Assembly (NCBI GenBank): GCA_947491225.1
Contig: CANLIE010000029.1
Coordinates: forward strand, 1 to 38,766
Direction of reading: 5' to 3'
Length of the DNA stretch: 38,766 nucleotides
DNA from: an uncultured Cellulophaga sp.
GTDB taxonomy: Bacteria > Bacteroidota > Bacteroidia > Flavobacteriales > Flavobacteriaceae
Position 1 is the first letter of the stretch; the number at the start of each line of letters is the position of its first letter. Below, in pieces: positions 9,426-17,729 of the stretch. The notes under the pieces were generated by a model. That model did no database searches and was not told where the DNA came from. It was given only the letters and a program-made list of their open reading frames with translations. The position numbers and the translations under genes are program-made.

Positions 9426-9811
9426 TGGAAGTAATTCATAAAATAGGCAGACGTAAAACTGCTGTTGCACGTATATACGTTTCTCAAGGAAGCGGAAATA
9501 TTACAATCAACAAAAAAGATTTAAATGAATATTTCCCTACCGCTACTTTACAGTACAAAGTGAAACAACCATTTGCTTTAACTAGCAATGAAGATAACTT
9601 TGACGTAAAAGTAAATGTTTTCGGAGGAGGTATTACTGGACAAGCAGAAGCTATTAGATTAGCAATATCTAGAGCAATGTGCGAGGTAGATGCTGAAAAC
9701 AGATTAATATTAAAGCCAGAAGGTCTTTTAACTAGAGATCCTAGAATGGTAGAGCGTAAGAAATTTGGTCAGAAGAAAGCCCGTAAGAAATTTCAATTCT
9801 CTAAACGTTAA
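9425..9811 (+). CDS. rpsI: 30S ribosomal protein S9
   Basis: 128 aa. The N-terminal [12 protein letters not shown], the middle [22 protein letters not shown] and the basic C-terminal tail [12 protein letters not shown] are hallmarks of S9 (uS9). The C-terminal SKR tail of this family reaches the ribosomal P site and contacts the anticodon stem of P-site tRNA. The start codon overlaps the rplM stop by 1 nt. Tandem terminators follow directly, so rplM-rpsI is a transcription unit at least partly separate from rpsB-tsf. Confidence 0.98.
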   Translation: MEVIHKIGRRKTAVARIYVSQGSGNITINKKDLNEYFPTATLQYKVKQPFALTSNEDNFDVKVNVFGGGITGQAEAIRLAISRAMCEVDAENRLILKPEGLLTRDPRMVERKKFGQKKARKKFQFSKR

Positions 9812-9818
9812 GATTATA

Positions 9819-9867
9819 TTCCGGAACTATGTTCCGGATTTTTCATATCAGATATTTTCTGATTTTT
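9819..9867 (+). terminator. Tandem intrinsic terminators after rpsI
   Basis: First hairpin: TCCGGAAC (9820-9827) pairs with GTTCCGGA (9831-9838) over a TAT loop and is followed by TTTTT. Second hairpin: ATCAGA (9847-9852) pairs with TCTGAT (9858-9863) and is followed by TTTT. The first is strong and the second weaker. Confidence 0.85.
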
Positions 9868-10068
9868 ATATTCGTTGGATTTTTACCAACAAAACAAGTT
9901 CATTGAGAAGGCTCTAGAAAAAATCTAGAGTATAAAATTAAAACAAGTTGTCGTTGTTTTCTATAAAACCATATAGAAGACACTAGTTTAGCATCTAAAT
10001 GTTAAAGACTGCATACGCACTACTTTAGCATTGCTAAGTAAAACGGAACGTAAACTATTACAAACAAA
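9868..10068 (+). promoter_or_regulatory. Structured leader region upstream of rpsB
   Basis: A 200 bp non-coding stretch with many small stems: GTTGG/CCAAC (9874-9890), CTCTAGA/TCTAGAG (9912-9930), AAAACAA/TTGTTTT (9940-9960), CTATA/TATAG (9961-9976), TTTAG/CTAAA (9987-9999) and a bulged ACTTTAGC/GCTAAGT (10022-10039). The 10-mer AAAACAAGTT occurs twice (9891-9900 and 9940-9949), so TTGTTTT at 9954-9960 has two possible partners. A near-consensus -7 (TATATTCG, 9867-9874) may be the rpsB promoter. The layout suggests an autoregulatory ribosomal-protein leader; this is inference. Confidence 0.5.
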
Positions 10069-11100
10069 ATGGCAAACAAAATTGAAGTAAAAAACTTATT
10101 AGAAGCAGGTGTACACTTTGGACACCTAACAAGAAAGTGGAATCCAAATATGGCACCATATATTTATATGGAGCGTAATGGCATACACGTTATTAATTTA
10201 TACAAAACTGCTGCAAAAATTGAAGAAGCTAATGAAGCCCTTAAAAAAATAGCAGCATCTGGTAGAAAAATTCTTTTTGTAGCTACCAAAAAACAAGCAA
10301 AAGACATCGTTGCAGACAAGGCAGGAAAAGCAAATATGCCTTACATTACAGAAAGGTGGCCAGGTGGTATGCTAACTAATTTTGTTACAATCCGTAAAGC
10401 TGTTAAAAAAATGGCTTCTATTGATAGAATGAAAAAAGATGGTACTTTTTTAACACTATCTAAAAAAGAGCGTTTACAAGTAGATCGTCTTAGAGAAAAA
10501 TTAGAGAAAAACTTAGGTTCTATCTCTGATATGACTCGTTTGCCAGGCGCATTATTCATTGTTGACACAATGAGAGAGCATATTGCTGTTAAGGAAGCTT
10601 TAAAATTAAATATTCCTATTTTTGCAATGGTAGATACCAATTCTGACCCTAGACCTATTAATTATATTATACCATCTAATGACGATGCTTCTAAATCTAT
10701 TGAAGCTGTATTATCCTATGTTTCTGATGCTATTATAGAAGGTTTAGCTGATCGTAAATCTGAAAAGCAAGCTGAAAAAGAAGGAAAAGAAGAAGTTGCA
10801 GCTCCAAAGAACATAAAAGAAACTCCAAAAGTTGAAGCAAAAGCAGAAGCTGATGATTTAACTAAAGTTGAAGGAATTGGACCTAAAATCACTGAAATAT
10901 TTCAAAGTAATAACATAAATACTTACGCTGATTTAGCTAGCAAATCTGTTGAAGAATTAAGTGAAATTTTAGCTACTGCCGGATCACCTTACGCATCTAA
11001 AAACCCAGGGTCTTGGCCAAAACAAGCAAAAATGGCTGCTGATGGCAAATGGGATGAACTTAAAGAATGGCAAGACAATACTAAAGGTGGTATAGAATAA
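10069..11100 (+). CDS. rpsB: 30S ribosomal protein S2 with C-terminal helix-hairpin-helix extension
   Basis: 343 aa, about 100 more than typical S2 (uS2). Residues 1-225 are standard S2: LLEAGVHFGHLTRKWNP, ITERWPGGMLTNF, LPGALFIVDTMREHIAV and VDTNSDPRPINYIIPSNDDA. A charged Lys/Glu/Ala linker covers about 228-262. Residues 263-343 form a helix-hairpin-helix-like domain: VEGIGPKI (267-274), INTYADLA, then LSEILATAGSPYA and a tail with WDELKEWQDNTKGG. Such HhH tails also occur on other flavobacterial ribosomal proteins (L21, from memory). The base protein binds the 30S platform and is needed for bS1 docking in model organisms. The role of the tail is unknown. It is followed by tsf after 94 bp, the conserved rpsB-tsf pair. 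Confidence 0.97.
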   Translation: MANKIEVKNLLEAGVHFGHLTRKWNPNMAPYIYMERNGIHVINLYKTAAKIEEANEALKKIAASGRKILFVATKKQAKDIVADKAGKANMPYITERWPGGMLTNFVTIRKAVKKMASIDRMKKDGTFLTLSKKERLQVDRLREKLEKNLGSISDMTRLPGALFIVDTMREHIAVKEALKLNIPIFAMVDTNSDPRPINYIIPSNDDASKSIEAVLSYVSDAIIEGLADRKSEKQAEKEGKEEVAAPKNIKETPKVEAKAEADDLTKVEGIGPKITEIFQSNNINTYADLASKSVEELSEILATAGSPYASKNPGSWPKQAKMAADGKWDELKEWQDNTKGGIE

Positions 11101-11194
11101 TAATTTACCACTTTATACATAAAAACTAAATATTAATTTAACATCGTTCTAAAAAAATAGTATTTATTTAGAGCAATATTAAAACTTACATAAA

Positions 11195-12160
11195 ATGGCA
11201 AAAATTACAGCTGCAGAAGTTAACAAACTAAGAAAAGCTACTGGCGCAGGAATGATGGATTGCAAAAAAGCATTAGTTGAAGCTGAAGGTGATTTTGACA
11301 AAGCAATTGACGTATTACGTAAAAAAGGTCAAAAAGTGGCAGAAAAAAGAGCAGATCGTGACTCTAGTGAAGGAGCTGCGATTGCTAAAGTTAATGAAGA
11401 ACAAAACAAAGGCATTGCAATTGTATTAGGTTGCGAAACTGACTTTGTTGGAAAAAACGAAAACTTTTTAGCTCTTGCTAATCAATTAGGTGATTTAGCA
11501 TTGAACTACAATACAAAAGAAGAGTTTTTAGCTGCTGATTTTGAAGGTATGACTGTTGCTGAAAAATTAGTTGAACAAACTGGAGTTATTGGTGAAAAAT
11601 TAGAAATCAATGCTTTTGAAACTATAGAGGCACCTTATGTTAGCTCTTATGTACACATTAATAAGATTGCTGCCATTGTTGGTTTTTCTGCTAAACCAGA
11701 TAATGCTGACACCTTAGGAAAAGATGTTGCTATGCAAATTGCATCTATGGGAGCAACAACTCTATCCTACAAGGATTTTGATTCTGCTTACATAGCATCT
11801 GAAACAGAAGCAAGAATTGCTGTTATTGAAAAAGATAATATTGAATTAGGTCGTTTAGGAAAAACTCTTAAAAACGTACCTCAATATATTTCTATGGCTC
11901 AACTAACTCCAGAAGTTATGGCAGCCGCAGAAGAAGAAGCCAAAGTACAACTTAAAGCAGAAGGTAAACCAGAACAAATCTGGGATAAAATTTTACCAGG
12001 AAAAATGGAAAGATTTATATCTGACAATACTACTTTAGATCAAGAACAATGTTTACTAGATCAAAACTTTATTAAAGATGAGAAAATAAACGTTGCAAAA
12101 TATGTTGCTTCTTATGGCAATGTTGCCGTTACCTCATTCAAAAGAGTTACTCTTGGATAA
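11195..12160 (+). CDS. tsf: Elongation factor Ts
   Basis: 321 aa. The protein is the guanine nucleotide exchange factor for EF-Tu. The N-terminal UBA-like domain is clear (AAEVNKLRKATGAGMMDCKKAL), followed by VAEKRADRDSSEG and the nucleotide-exchange signature CETDFVGKNENF. The length is longer than the E. coli protein (283 aa) because of extra residues in the core domains, as is usual in Bacteroidota. It is downstream of rpsB with no promoter or terminator seen between, so it is probably cotranscribed. A strong terminator follows at 12184-12216. Confidence 0.98.
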   Translation: MAKITAAEVNKLRKATGAGMMDCKKALVEAEGDFDKAIDVLRKKGQKVAEKRADRDSSEGAAIAKVNEEQNKGIAIVLGCETDFVGKNENFLALANQLGDLALNYNTKEEFLAADFEGMTVAEKLVEQTGVIGEKLEINAFETIEAPYVSSYVHINKIAAIVGFSAKPDNADTLGKDVAMQIASMGATTLSYKDFDSAYIASETEARIAVIEKDNIELGRLGKTLKNVPQYISMAQLTPEVMAAAEEEAKVQLKAEGKPEQIWDKILPGKMERFISDNTTLDQEQCLLDQNFIKDEKINVAKYVASYGNVAVTSFKRVTLG

Positions 12161-12183
12161 ACTAATAAAGGTATAGCCTGTTC

Positions 12184-12216
12184 AAAAGCCGTTTTCATAA
12201 ATGAAAACGGCTTTTT
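12184..12216 (+). terminator. Intrinsic terminator of rpsB-tsf
   Basis: AAAAGCCGTTTTCAT (12184-12198) pairs with ATGAAAACGGCTTTT (12201-12215) around a 2-4 nt loop. It is followed by a T-rich tract and lies 24 bp after the tsf stop. Confidence 0.95.
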
Positions 12217-12288
12217 ATTTTTCATAAAACCTAGCTAACAAATCTTAGCAATAAAATATAACTGATTATTTTCTATTCTTTTTTTGAT

Positions 12289-12296
12289 TATTTTTG
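12289..12296 (+). promoter_or_regulatory. -7 promoter element (TATTTTTG) of pyrH-frr
   Basis: TATTTTTG matches TAnnTTTG and lies 22 bp before the pyrH ATG, just after the tsf terminator. A new transcription unit is expected here. No TTG at the -33 position is evident. Confidence 0.55.
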
Positions 12297-12318
12297 TTAC
12301 CCATAAAACAACCATAAT

Positions 12319-13026
12319 ATGCAATATAAAAGAATACTTTTAAAACTTAGTGGAGAAGCCTTGATGGGCGAAAGACAATATGGAATAGACCCTATTAGAC
12401 TTGCAGAATATGCTTCAGAAATTAAAGAAGTAGTAGATAAAGGTATTCAAGTAGCCATTGTAATTGGTGGAGGAAATATTTTTAGAGGTGTTTCTGGAGC
12501 AAGCAATGGTATGGATCGCGTACAAGGTGACCATATGGGAATGTTAGCCACAGTAATAAATGGTTTAGCATTACAAAGCGCACTAGAAGATGCCAAAATA
12601 CAAACTAGATTACAAACAGCAATTAAAATTAACGAAGTTGCTGAACCCTTTATAAGAAGAAAAGCAATGAGACATTTAGAAAAAGGTCGTGTTGTAATTT
12701 TTGGTGGAGGCACAGGAAATCCTTATTTTACTACAGATTCTGCCGCCGTTTTACGTGCAATAGAAATAGAAGCTGACGTAATCTTAAAAGGAACAAGAGT
12801 AGATGGTATTTACACATCTGACCCAGAAAAAGATTCCAACGCTACCAAATTTGATAAGATATCTTTTCAAGATGTACTAAACAAAGGTCTAAAAGTAATG
12901 GATACCACTGCATTTACTTTAAGCCAAGAAAACGAATTACCAATAGTTGTTTTTGATATGAACACCAAAGGAAATTTATTAAAATTGGTATCTGGTGAAA
13001 ACATAGGAACAGAAGTAAATTTATAA
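12319..13026 (+). CDS. pyrH: UMP kinase
   Basis: 235 aa, the standard length for hexameric bacterial UMP kinase of the amino acid kinase fold. It phosphorylates UMP to UDP with ATP in pyrimidine synthesis. Motifs: [11 protein letters not shown] at the start, [46 protein letters not shown] and the late block [17 protein letters not shown]. It is followed by frr, as in many bacteria (tsf-pyrH-frr). It has its own likely promoter because tsf is closed by a terminator. Confidence 0.98.
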   Translation: MQYKRILLKLSGEALMGERQYGIDPIRLAEYASEIKEVVDKGIQVAIVIGGGNIFRGVSGASNGMDRVQGDHMGMLATVINGLALQSALEDAKIQTRLQTAIKINEVAEPFIRRKAMRHLEKGRVVIFGGGTGNPYFTTDSAAVLRAIEIEADVILKGTRVDGIYTSDPEKDSNATKFDKISFQDVLNKGLKVMDTTAFTLSQENELPIVVFDMNTKGNLLKLVSGENIGTEVNL

Positions 13027-13028
13027 AA

Positions 13029-13050
13029 TGGTACAATTTATGGTGTACCA
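13029..13050 (+). other. Intercistronic stem-loop between pyrH and frr
   Basis: TGGTACA (13029-13035) and TGTACCA (13044-13050) are perfect complements with an 8 nt loop. The stem begins 3 nt after the pyrH stop and ends 18 nt before the frr ATG at 13069. No T-tract follows, so it is more likely an RNA processing or stability element than a terminator. Confidence 0.6.
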
Positions 13051-13068
13051 AGATTAAATATGTTAAAA

Positions 13069-13626
13069 ATGAATGAAGAAATTGATTTTATATTAGACAG
13101 CACAAAAGAGAGTATGAATGGGTCTATAGACCACTTAGAAAAAGCATTCATTAAAATTAGAGCAGGCAAAGCAAGCCCTGTAATGTTATCCAGTGTTATG
13201 GTAGATTATTATGGCTCTGCTACTCCACTTTCTCAAGTTGCCAACATAAACATTCCTGATGCCAGAACCATTGCTGTACAGCCATGGGAGAAAAATATGC
13301 TTCAAGAAATAGAGAAAGCAATAATGAATGCAAACCTTGGTTTCAATCCTATGAACAATGGTGATTTTGTGATTATTAATGTTCCTCCTCTAACAGAGGA
13401 GCGTAGAAGAGATTTAGTAAAACAAGCAAAAGCTGAGGCAGAAGATGCTAAAGTTAGTATTAGAAACGCAAGGCAAGAAGCTAATAAAGAAATTAGAAAC
13501 CTTGTAGATGCATCAGATGATTTAAAGAAGAATGCTGAGGCAAATGTTCAAGAGTTAACCAATAATTATACAAAAAAAATAGACAGCTTACTTGCCAACA
13601 AAGAAGTTGAAATAATGAAGATTTAA
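13069..13626 (+). CDS. frr: Ribosome recycling factor
   Basis: 185 aa, the usual length. With EF-G it splits post-termination ribosomes. Family features: HLEKAFIKIRAGKASPVML, DYYGSATPLSQVANI, RTIAVQPWEKNM, IINVPPLTEERRRDLVKQAK and a long C-terminal helix with RNARQEANKEI. The ATG at 13069 (MNEEIDF) is chosen over the ATG at 13060, because flavobacterial RRF proteins normally begin MNEEI; both are in frame. It is cotranscribed with pyrH and ended by a good hairpin. Confidence 0.97.
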   Translation: MNEEIDFILDSTKESMNGSIDHLEKAFIKIRAGKASPVMLSSVMVDYYGSATPLSQVANINIPDARTIAVQPWEKNMLQEIEKAIMNANLGFNPMNNGDFVIINVPPLTEERRRDLVKQAKAEAEDAKVSIRNARQEANKEIRNLVDASDDLKKNAEANVQELTNNYTKKIDSLLANKEVEIMKI

Positions 13627-13630
13627 AAAT

Positions 13631-13663
13631 AAAGAAACCACTGAAAAAATCTGTGGTTTCTTT
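13631..13663 (+). terminator. Intrinsic terminator after frr
   Basis: AAAGAAACCAC (13631-13641) pairs with GTGGTTTCTTT (13653-13663) over an 11 nt loop. The right arm supplies the T-rich end. It is 5 nt after the frr stop. Confidence 0.85.
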
Positions 13664-13718
13664 ACTTACACTAACACACAAACATTATTTCTTTTCAAAC
13701 TTATTTAAACCCCAATTT

Positions 13719-13750
13719 TTGGGAACACTAATAATGATTCTTTACCTTTG
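13719..13750 (+). promoter_or_regulatory. Promoter of the MMPL transporter gene (TTG N21 TACCTTTG)
   Basis: TTG at 13719-13721 and TACCTTTG at 13743-13750 are 21 bp apart, a near-ideal Bacteroidota promoter. The transcription start should be about 13757, which places the true start codon at the ATG at 13770 and not at the TTG at 13761. Confidence 0.8.
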
Positions 13751-13769
13751 CGCACCTTAATTGTTTACA

Positions 13770-16187
13770 ATGGTTGCTAATATTACGCAAGGTTTTTGGG
13801 CAAAGACTGCCAGAATAATTCTAAGAAATAGAATTCTTATTTTACTACTAGTTGCTGCTATTACATTTTTCTTAGCAACAAAGTGGGATAATATGCGTTT
13901 TTCTAACTCAGAAGCCAATTTACTACCAGATCACCACCCTGTTAATATTCAATATACGTCTTTTTTAAAGTTATTTGGAGAAGAAGGGAATGTTATGGCT
14001 TTAGCCATAAAAGACAGTACATTATTTACTCCTGATAACTTTAATAGGTGGAACAAATTAAGTAAACAACTAGATGCTTTTCCTGAGGTGGACTTTGTAT
14101 TATCTACTGATAATTTAAAAGAATTGATAAAAGGTAAGGATGGGCAAAAATTTATACTACAATCTTTTATAAAAACTAAACCAAGAACTACTAAGGAAAT
14201 AGACAGTTTAAAAAAGCACTTATTTAACAATATTCCTTTCTACGAAAATCTATTGTACAATAAAGAGACAGGAACTATTAGAACACTTGTCTATTTAGAC
14301 AAAGATTTAGTTAACACATCCGTACGGAAAGACTTTATTTTAAAAGATTTAAAACACCTTACTAATCAGTTTGAAGAGGACACTAAAATGCAAGTTCGCA
14401 TATCAGGTATGCCCTATATAAGAACAATGAACTCGCAAAACATAATTGATGAAATTGGCAAATTCATTGTAGCAGCATTAGGTGTTACTTCTTTGATATT
14501 TTTTTTCTTTTTTAGAAGTTTTAGAGCCACTTTCATATCAATGTGTGTTGTTATTATCGGGGTTATGTGGGCATTTGGTATTCTAGGGCTTTTAGAATAT
14601 GAAATAACTGTATTAACTGCGTTAATACCACCTTTAATTATTGTTATTGGTATTCCTAACTGTATTTTTTTAATAAACAAATACCAGCAAGAAGTTAAAA
14701 AGCACGGAAACAAAGCACTATCTCTTCAACGTGTAATATCTAAGATTGGGAATGCAACATTAATGACCAATGTTACAACAGCATCTGGATTTGCTACTTT
14801 TATTATTACTGATAGTCAACTCTTAAAAGAATTTGGTATAGTAGCCTCCATTAATATTATTGGAATTTTTATTTTGTCTCTGCTAATTATTCCCATTGTG
14901 TATAGTTTTATGCCCAAACCAAAAAACAAACACCTAAAACACTTAAACAAAAGATGGATAGATGCTTTTGTAAATTGGATGGAGAATATAGTTAGAGAAA
15001 AACGTATTGCTGTATACATTGTATCAATCATTCTTTTAATTGTAAGTATTATAGGTATTTACCAAATAGATATTTCAGGAAGTCCTATAGAAGATATGCC
15101 TAAAAAAGCTCAATTCTTTAAAGATATTCGATTTTTTGAACAAGAGTTTGATGGCATTATGCCAGTAGAAATAGTAATAGACACTAAAAGAAAGAATGGT
15201 GTTATGAAACCAGCTACACTTAAAAGAATGAATGAATTTGGTAATTTAATTGAAGAAATTCCAGAATTATCCAAACCAATATCAGTTGTAAATTTAGTAA
15301 AATATTCTAAACAAGCATTTTACAATGGAATTCCTAAATACTATCAACTACCCACAACCCAAGAAAACACTTTTATAATGGATGTAGCTCGTAATTCTAC
15401 AAGCGACGGAAACTTATTAGAAAGTTTTGTAGATTCTACTGGTCAAACAGCAAGGATCACCACATTTATGAAAGATGTGAATACTGAGCGAATGGAAGAT
15501 ATTGAAAAAAAACTACAAGAGGCTTTAGATAAAATTTTTCCTAGTAAAAGATACAATGCTTTCTTAACAGGCAAGGCTTTACTTTTTCTAAAAGGAACAA
15601 AATACCTAGTAAATAATTTGGTACAATCCCTTGCATTAGCAATAGGTTTAATTGCTTTGTTTATGGCTTATCTATTTAGATCTTTTAGAATGATTGTTAT
15701 TTCTTTAATACCAAATCTACTTCCTTTGTTAGTAACAGCAGGTGTTATGGGTTTTGCTGGCGTACCAATTAAACCATCAACAATTTTAGTATTCAGTATT
15801 GCATTTGGTATTTCTGTAGATGATACAATTCACTTTTTAGCAAAATACAGACAAGAGCTTGTGGTTAATAGGTGGGCAATAAAAAAATCTGTATATGCTG
15901 CTCTAAAAGAAACTGGAGTTAGTATGTTTTACACATCTATTGTTTTATTCTTTGGGTTTTCAGTTTTTATAATATCTAATTTTGGTGGAACCGTCGCTTT
16001 AGGAGCATTAGTATCTGCTACACTATTGTTTGCTATGCTTGCCAATCTAATTCTATTACCTTCATTATTACTATCGTTAGAAAAGAGTATTGCAAACAAA
16101 GAAGTATTAAAAAAGCCCTTAATTGATATTCTTCCTAAAGAAAAAATTATAATTAAGAAAAAAAATCAAATCAAGAATCAAAAATAA
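13770..16187 (+). CDS. MMPL/RND-family membrane transporter
   Basis: 805 aa with about 12 membrane helices in the duplicated RND layout. There is one helix near the N-terminus (LRNRILILLLVAAITFFLA), a periplasmic loop, and a five-helix bundle at about 230-390. A second helix follows at about 415-435, then a second loop and a second bundle at about 620-780. The second bundle has the sterol-sensing-like sequence FGISVDDTIHFLAKYRQE. Both halves carry the repeat pattern of a helix followed by SFRATFIS or SFRMIVIS. Such proteins export lipids or hydrophobic compounds with proton exchange; the substrate here is unknown. The strong promoter at 13719-13750 sets the start at 13770. AsnS follows after 68 bp with no strong terminator between, so read-through is likely. 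Confidence 0.9.
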   Translation: MVANITQGFWAKTARIILRNRILILLLVAAITFFLATKWDNMRFSNSEANLLPDHHPVNIQYTSFLKLFGEEGNVMALAIKDSTLFTPDNFNRWNKLSKQLDAFPEVDFVLSTDNLKELIKGKDGQKFILQSFIKTKPRTTKEIDSLKKHLFNNIPFYENLLYNKETGTIRTLVYLDKDLVNTSVRKDFILKDLKHLTNQFEEDTKMQVRISGMPYIRTMNSQNIIDEIGKFIVAALGVTSLIFFFFFRSFRATFISMCVVIIGVMWAFGILGLLEYEITVLTALIPPLIIVIGIPNCIFLINKYQQEVKKHGNKALSLQRVISKIGNATLMTNVTTASGFATFIITDSQLLKEFGIVASINIIGIFILSLLIIPIVYSFMPKPKNKHLKHLNKRWIDAFVNWMENIVREKRIAVYIVSIILLIVSIIGIYQIDISGSPIEDMPKKAQFFKDIRFFEQEFDGIMPVEIVIDTKRKNGVMKPATLKRMNEFGNLIEEIPELSKPISVVNLVKYSKQAFYNGIPKYYQLPTTQENTFIMDVARNSTSDGNLLESFVDSTGQTARITTFMKDVNTERMEDIEKKLQEALDKIFPSKRYNAFLTGKALLFLKGTKYLVNNLVQSLALAIGLIALFMAYLFRSFRMIVISLIPNLLPLLVTAGVMGFAGVPIKPSTILVFSIAFGISVDDTIHFLAKYRQELVVNRWAIKKSVYAALKETGVSMFYTSIVLFFGFSVFIISNFGGTVALGALVSATLLFAMLANLILLPSLLLSLEKSIANKEVLKKPLIDILPKEKIIIKKKNQIKNQK

Positions 16188-16255
16188 TTTATCAATGTGA
16201 TAAAGACTATACAAAAAGCTATCTTTATCCCTTAAAATAAGAAGTACATTTTAAA

Positions 16256-17689
16256 ATGAATACATATAGCATAAAGGAATTACTTTCCTCAAAACATATT
16301 TTACAAGAAGTAATAGTTAATGGCTGGGTTAAAACATTTAGAAGCAATAGGTTTATAGCCTTGAATGATGGTTCTACTTTACATAACATTCAATGTGTAG
16401 TAGATTTTGAAAATTTTGATGAAGGTTTATTAAAAAAAATATCTACTGGAGCTGCATTAAAAATAAAAGGCACTTTAGTAGAAAGTCAAGGAAAAGGTCA
16501 AAATGTAGAAATACAAGTAACATCCATAGAAGTGCATGGAGAAGCTGATCCAGAAACTTACCCAATTCAACCAAAAAAACACACTTTGGAGTTTTTAAGA
16601 GAAAAAGCTCATTTGCGTATAAGAACCAATACGTTTTCTGCCGTTATGCGTATGCGCTCTGCACTATCATTTGCGGTACACCAATACTTTCAACAGAATG
16701 GATTTTATCATGTACATACACCTATTGTAACTGGTTCTGATGCTGAAGGAGCAGGAGAAATGTTTAGAGTATCTACTTTAGATCCTAAAAATCCTCCTTT
16801 AAATGAAGATGGCTCCATTAACTATCAAGAAGATTTTTTTGGAAAAGAAACTAACCTTACAGTTTCTGGACAACTAGAAGGAGAAACTTATGCAATGGGA
16901 TTAGGAAAAATATATACTTTTGGACCTACTTTTAGAGCAGAAAACTCTAATACCTCTAGACACTTGGCAGAATTTTGGATGATAGAACCAGAAATGGCTT
17001 TCTATGATCTGGATGCAAATATGGATTTAGCCGAAGATTTTATAAAAGGTGTTCTTTCGTACATTCTTGAAAACTGTAAGGACGATTTGGAATTTTTAGA
17101 AAAGCGTCTATTAGATGAAGAAAAAATGAAACCTGCTATTGAGCGTAGTGAAATGCCTTTAATTGAAAAATTAAAATTTATTACTGAAAACAATTTTAAA
17201 AGAGTTTCATATACTGAAGCCATTGATATTTTAAAAAATAGCAAGCCCAACAAGAAGAAAAAATTTAAATATCCAATTAATGAATGGGGTGCAGATTTAC
17301 AAAGTGAGCATGAACGTTTTCTTGTTGAAAAACATTTTAAATGCCCTGTAATATTATTTGACTACCCAGCTAAGATTAAAGCATTTTATATGCGCTTAAA
17401 CGAAGATGGAAAAACTGTTAGAGCAATGGATATTTTATTTCCTGGCATTGGAGAAATAGTTGGTGGCTCCCAAAGAGAAGAACGTTTAGACGTACTTAAA
17501 GAGAAAATGAAAGCTTTAGATATAGATGAGAAGGAATTATGGTGGTATTTAGAGCTTCGTAAATATGGAAGTGCTGTTCATAGTGGTTTTGGTCTTGGCT
17601 TTGAACGCTTGGTTCTTTTTGCAACAGGAATGAGTAACATTAGAGATGTAATACCTTTTCCTAGAACTCCACAGAACGCAGAATTTTAA
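16256..17689 (+). CDS. asnS: Asparaginyl-tRNA synthetase
   Basis: 477 aa, class IIb synthetase. The OB-fold anticodon-binding domain occupies about 1-105 (VNGWVKTFRSNRFIALNDGS). The catalytic core follows with motif 2 in FGPTFRAENSNTSRHLAEFWMIEPE (shown in part) and motif 3 in GFGLGFERLVLFATGM, ending IRDVIPFPRTPQNAEF. The FPRTP ending and overall length indicate AsnRS, not AspRS. It charges tRNA-Asn with asparagine. It sits between the MMPL gene and rpoN on the same strand, with 40 bp to rpoN. Confidence 0.97.
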   Translation: MNTYSIKELLSSKHILQEVIVNGWVKTFRSNRFIALNDGSTLHNIQCVVDFENFDEGLLKKISTGAALKIKGTLVESQGKGQNVEIQVTSIEVHGEADPETYPIQPKKHTLEFLREKAHLRIRTNTFSAVMRMRSALSFAVHQYFQQNGFYHVHTPIVTGSDAEGAGEMFRVSTLDPKNPPLNEDGSINYQEDFFGKETNLTVSGQLEGETYAMGLGKIYTFGPTFRAENSNTSRHLAEFWMIEPEMAFYDLDANMDLAEDFIKGVLSYILENCKDDLEFLEKRLLDEEKMKPAIERSEMPLIEKLKFITENNFKRVSYTEAIDILKNSKPNKKKKFKYPINEWGADLQSEHERFLVEKHFKCPVILFDYPAKIKAFYMRLNEDGKTVRAMDILFPGIGEIVGGSQREERLDVLKEKMKALDIDEKELWWYLELRKYGSAVHSGFGLGFERLVLFATGMSNIRDVIPFPRTPQNAEF

Positions 17690-17729
17690 TTTAAAATATT
17701 TAAATTTATAGTCATTAGAATTAACATCA

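Noticed and set aside
16188-16204. TTTATCA/TGATAAA stem after the MMPL gene as a terminator
   Set aside because: The arms are 7 bp with a 3 nt loop, but no T-tract follows and the stem is AT-rich. Read-through to asnS is likely.
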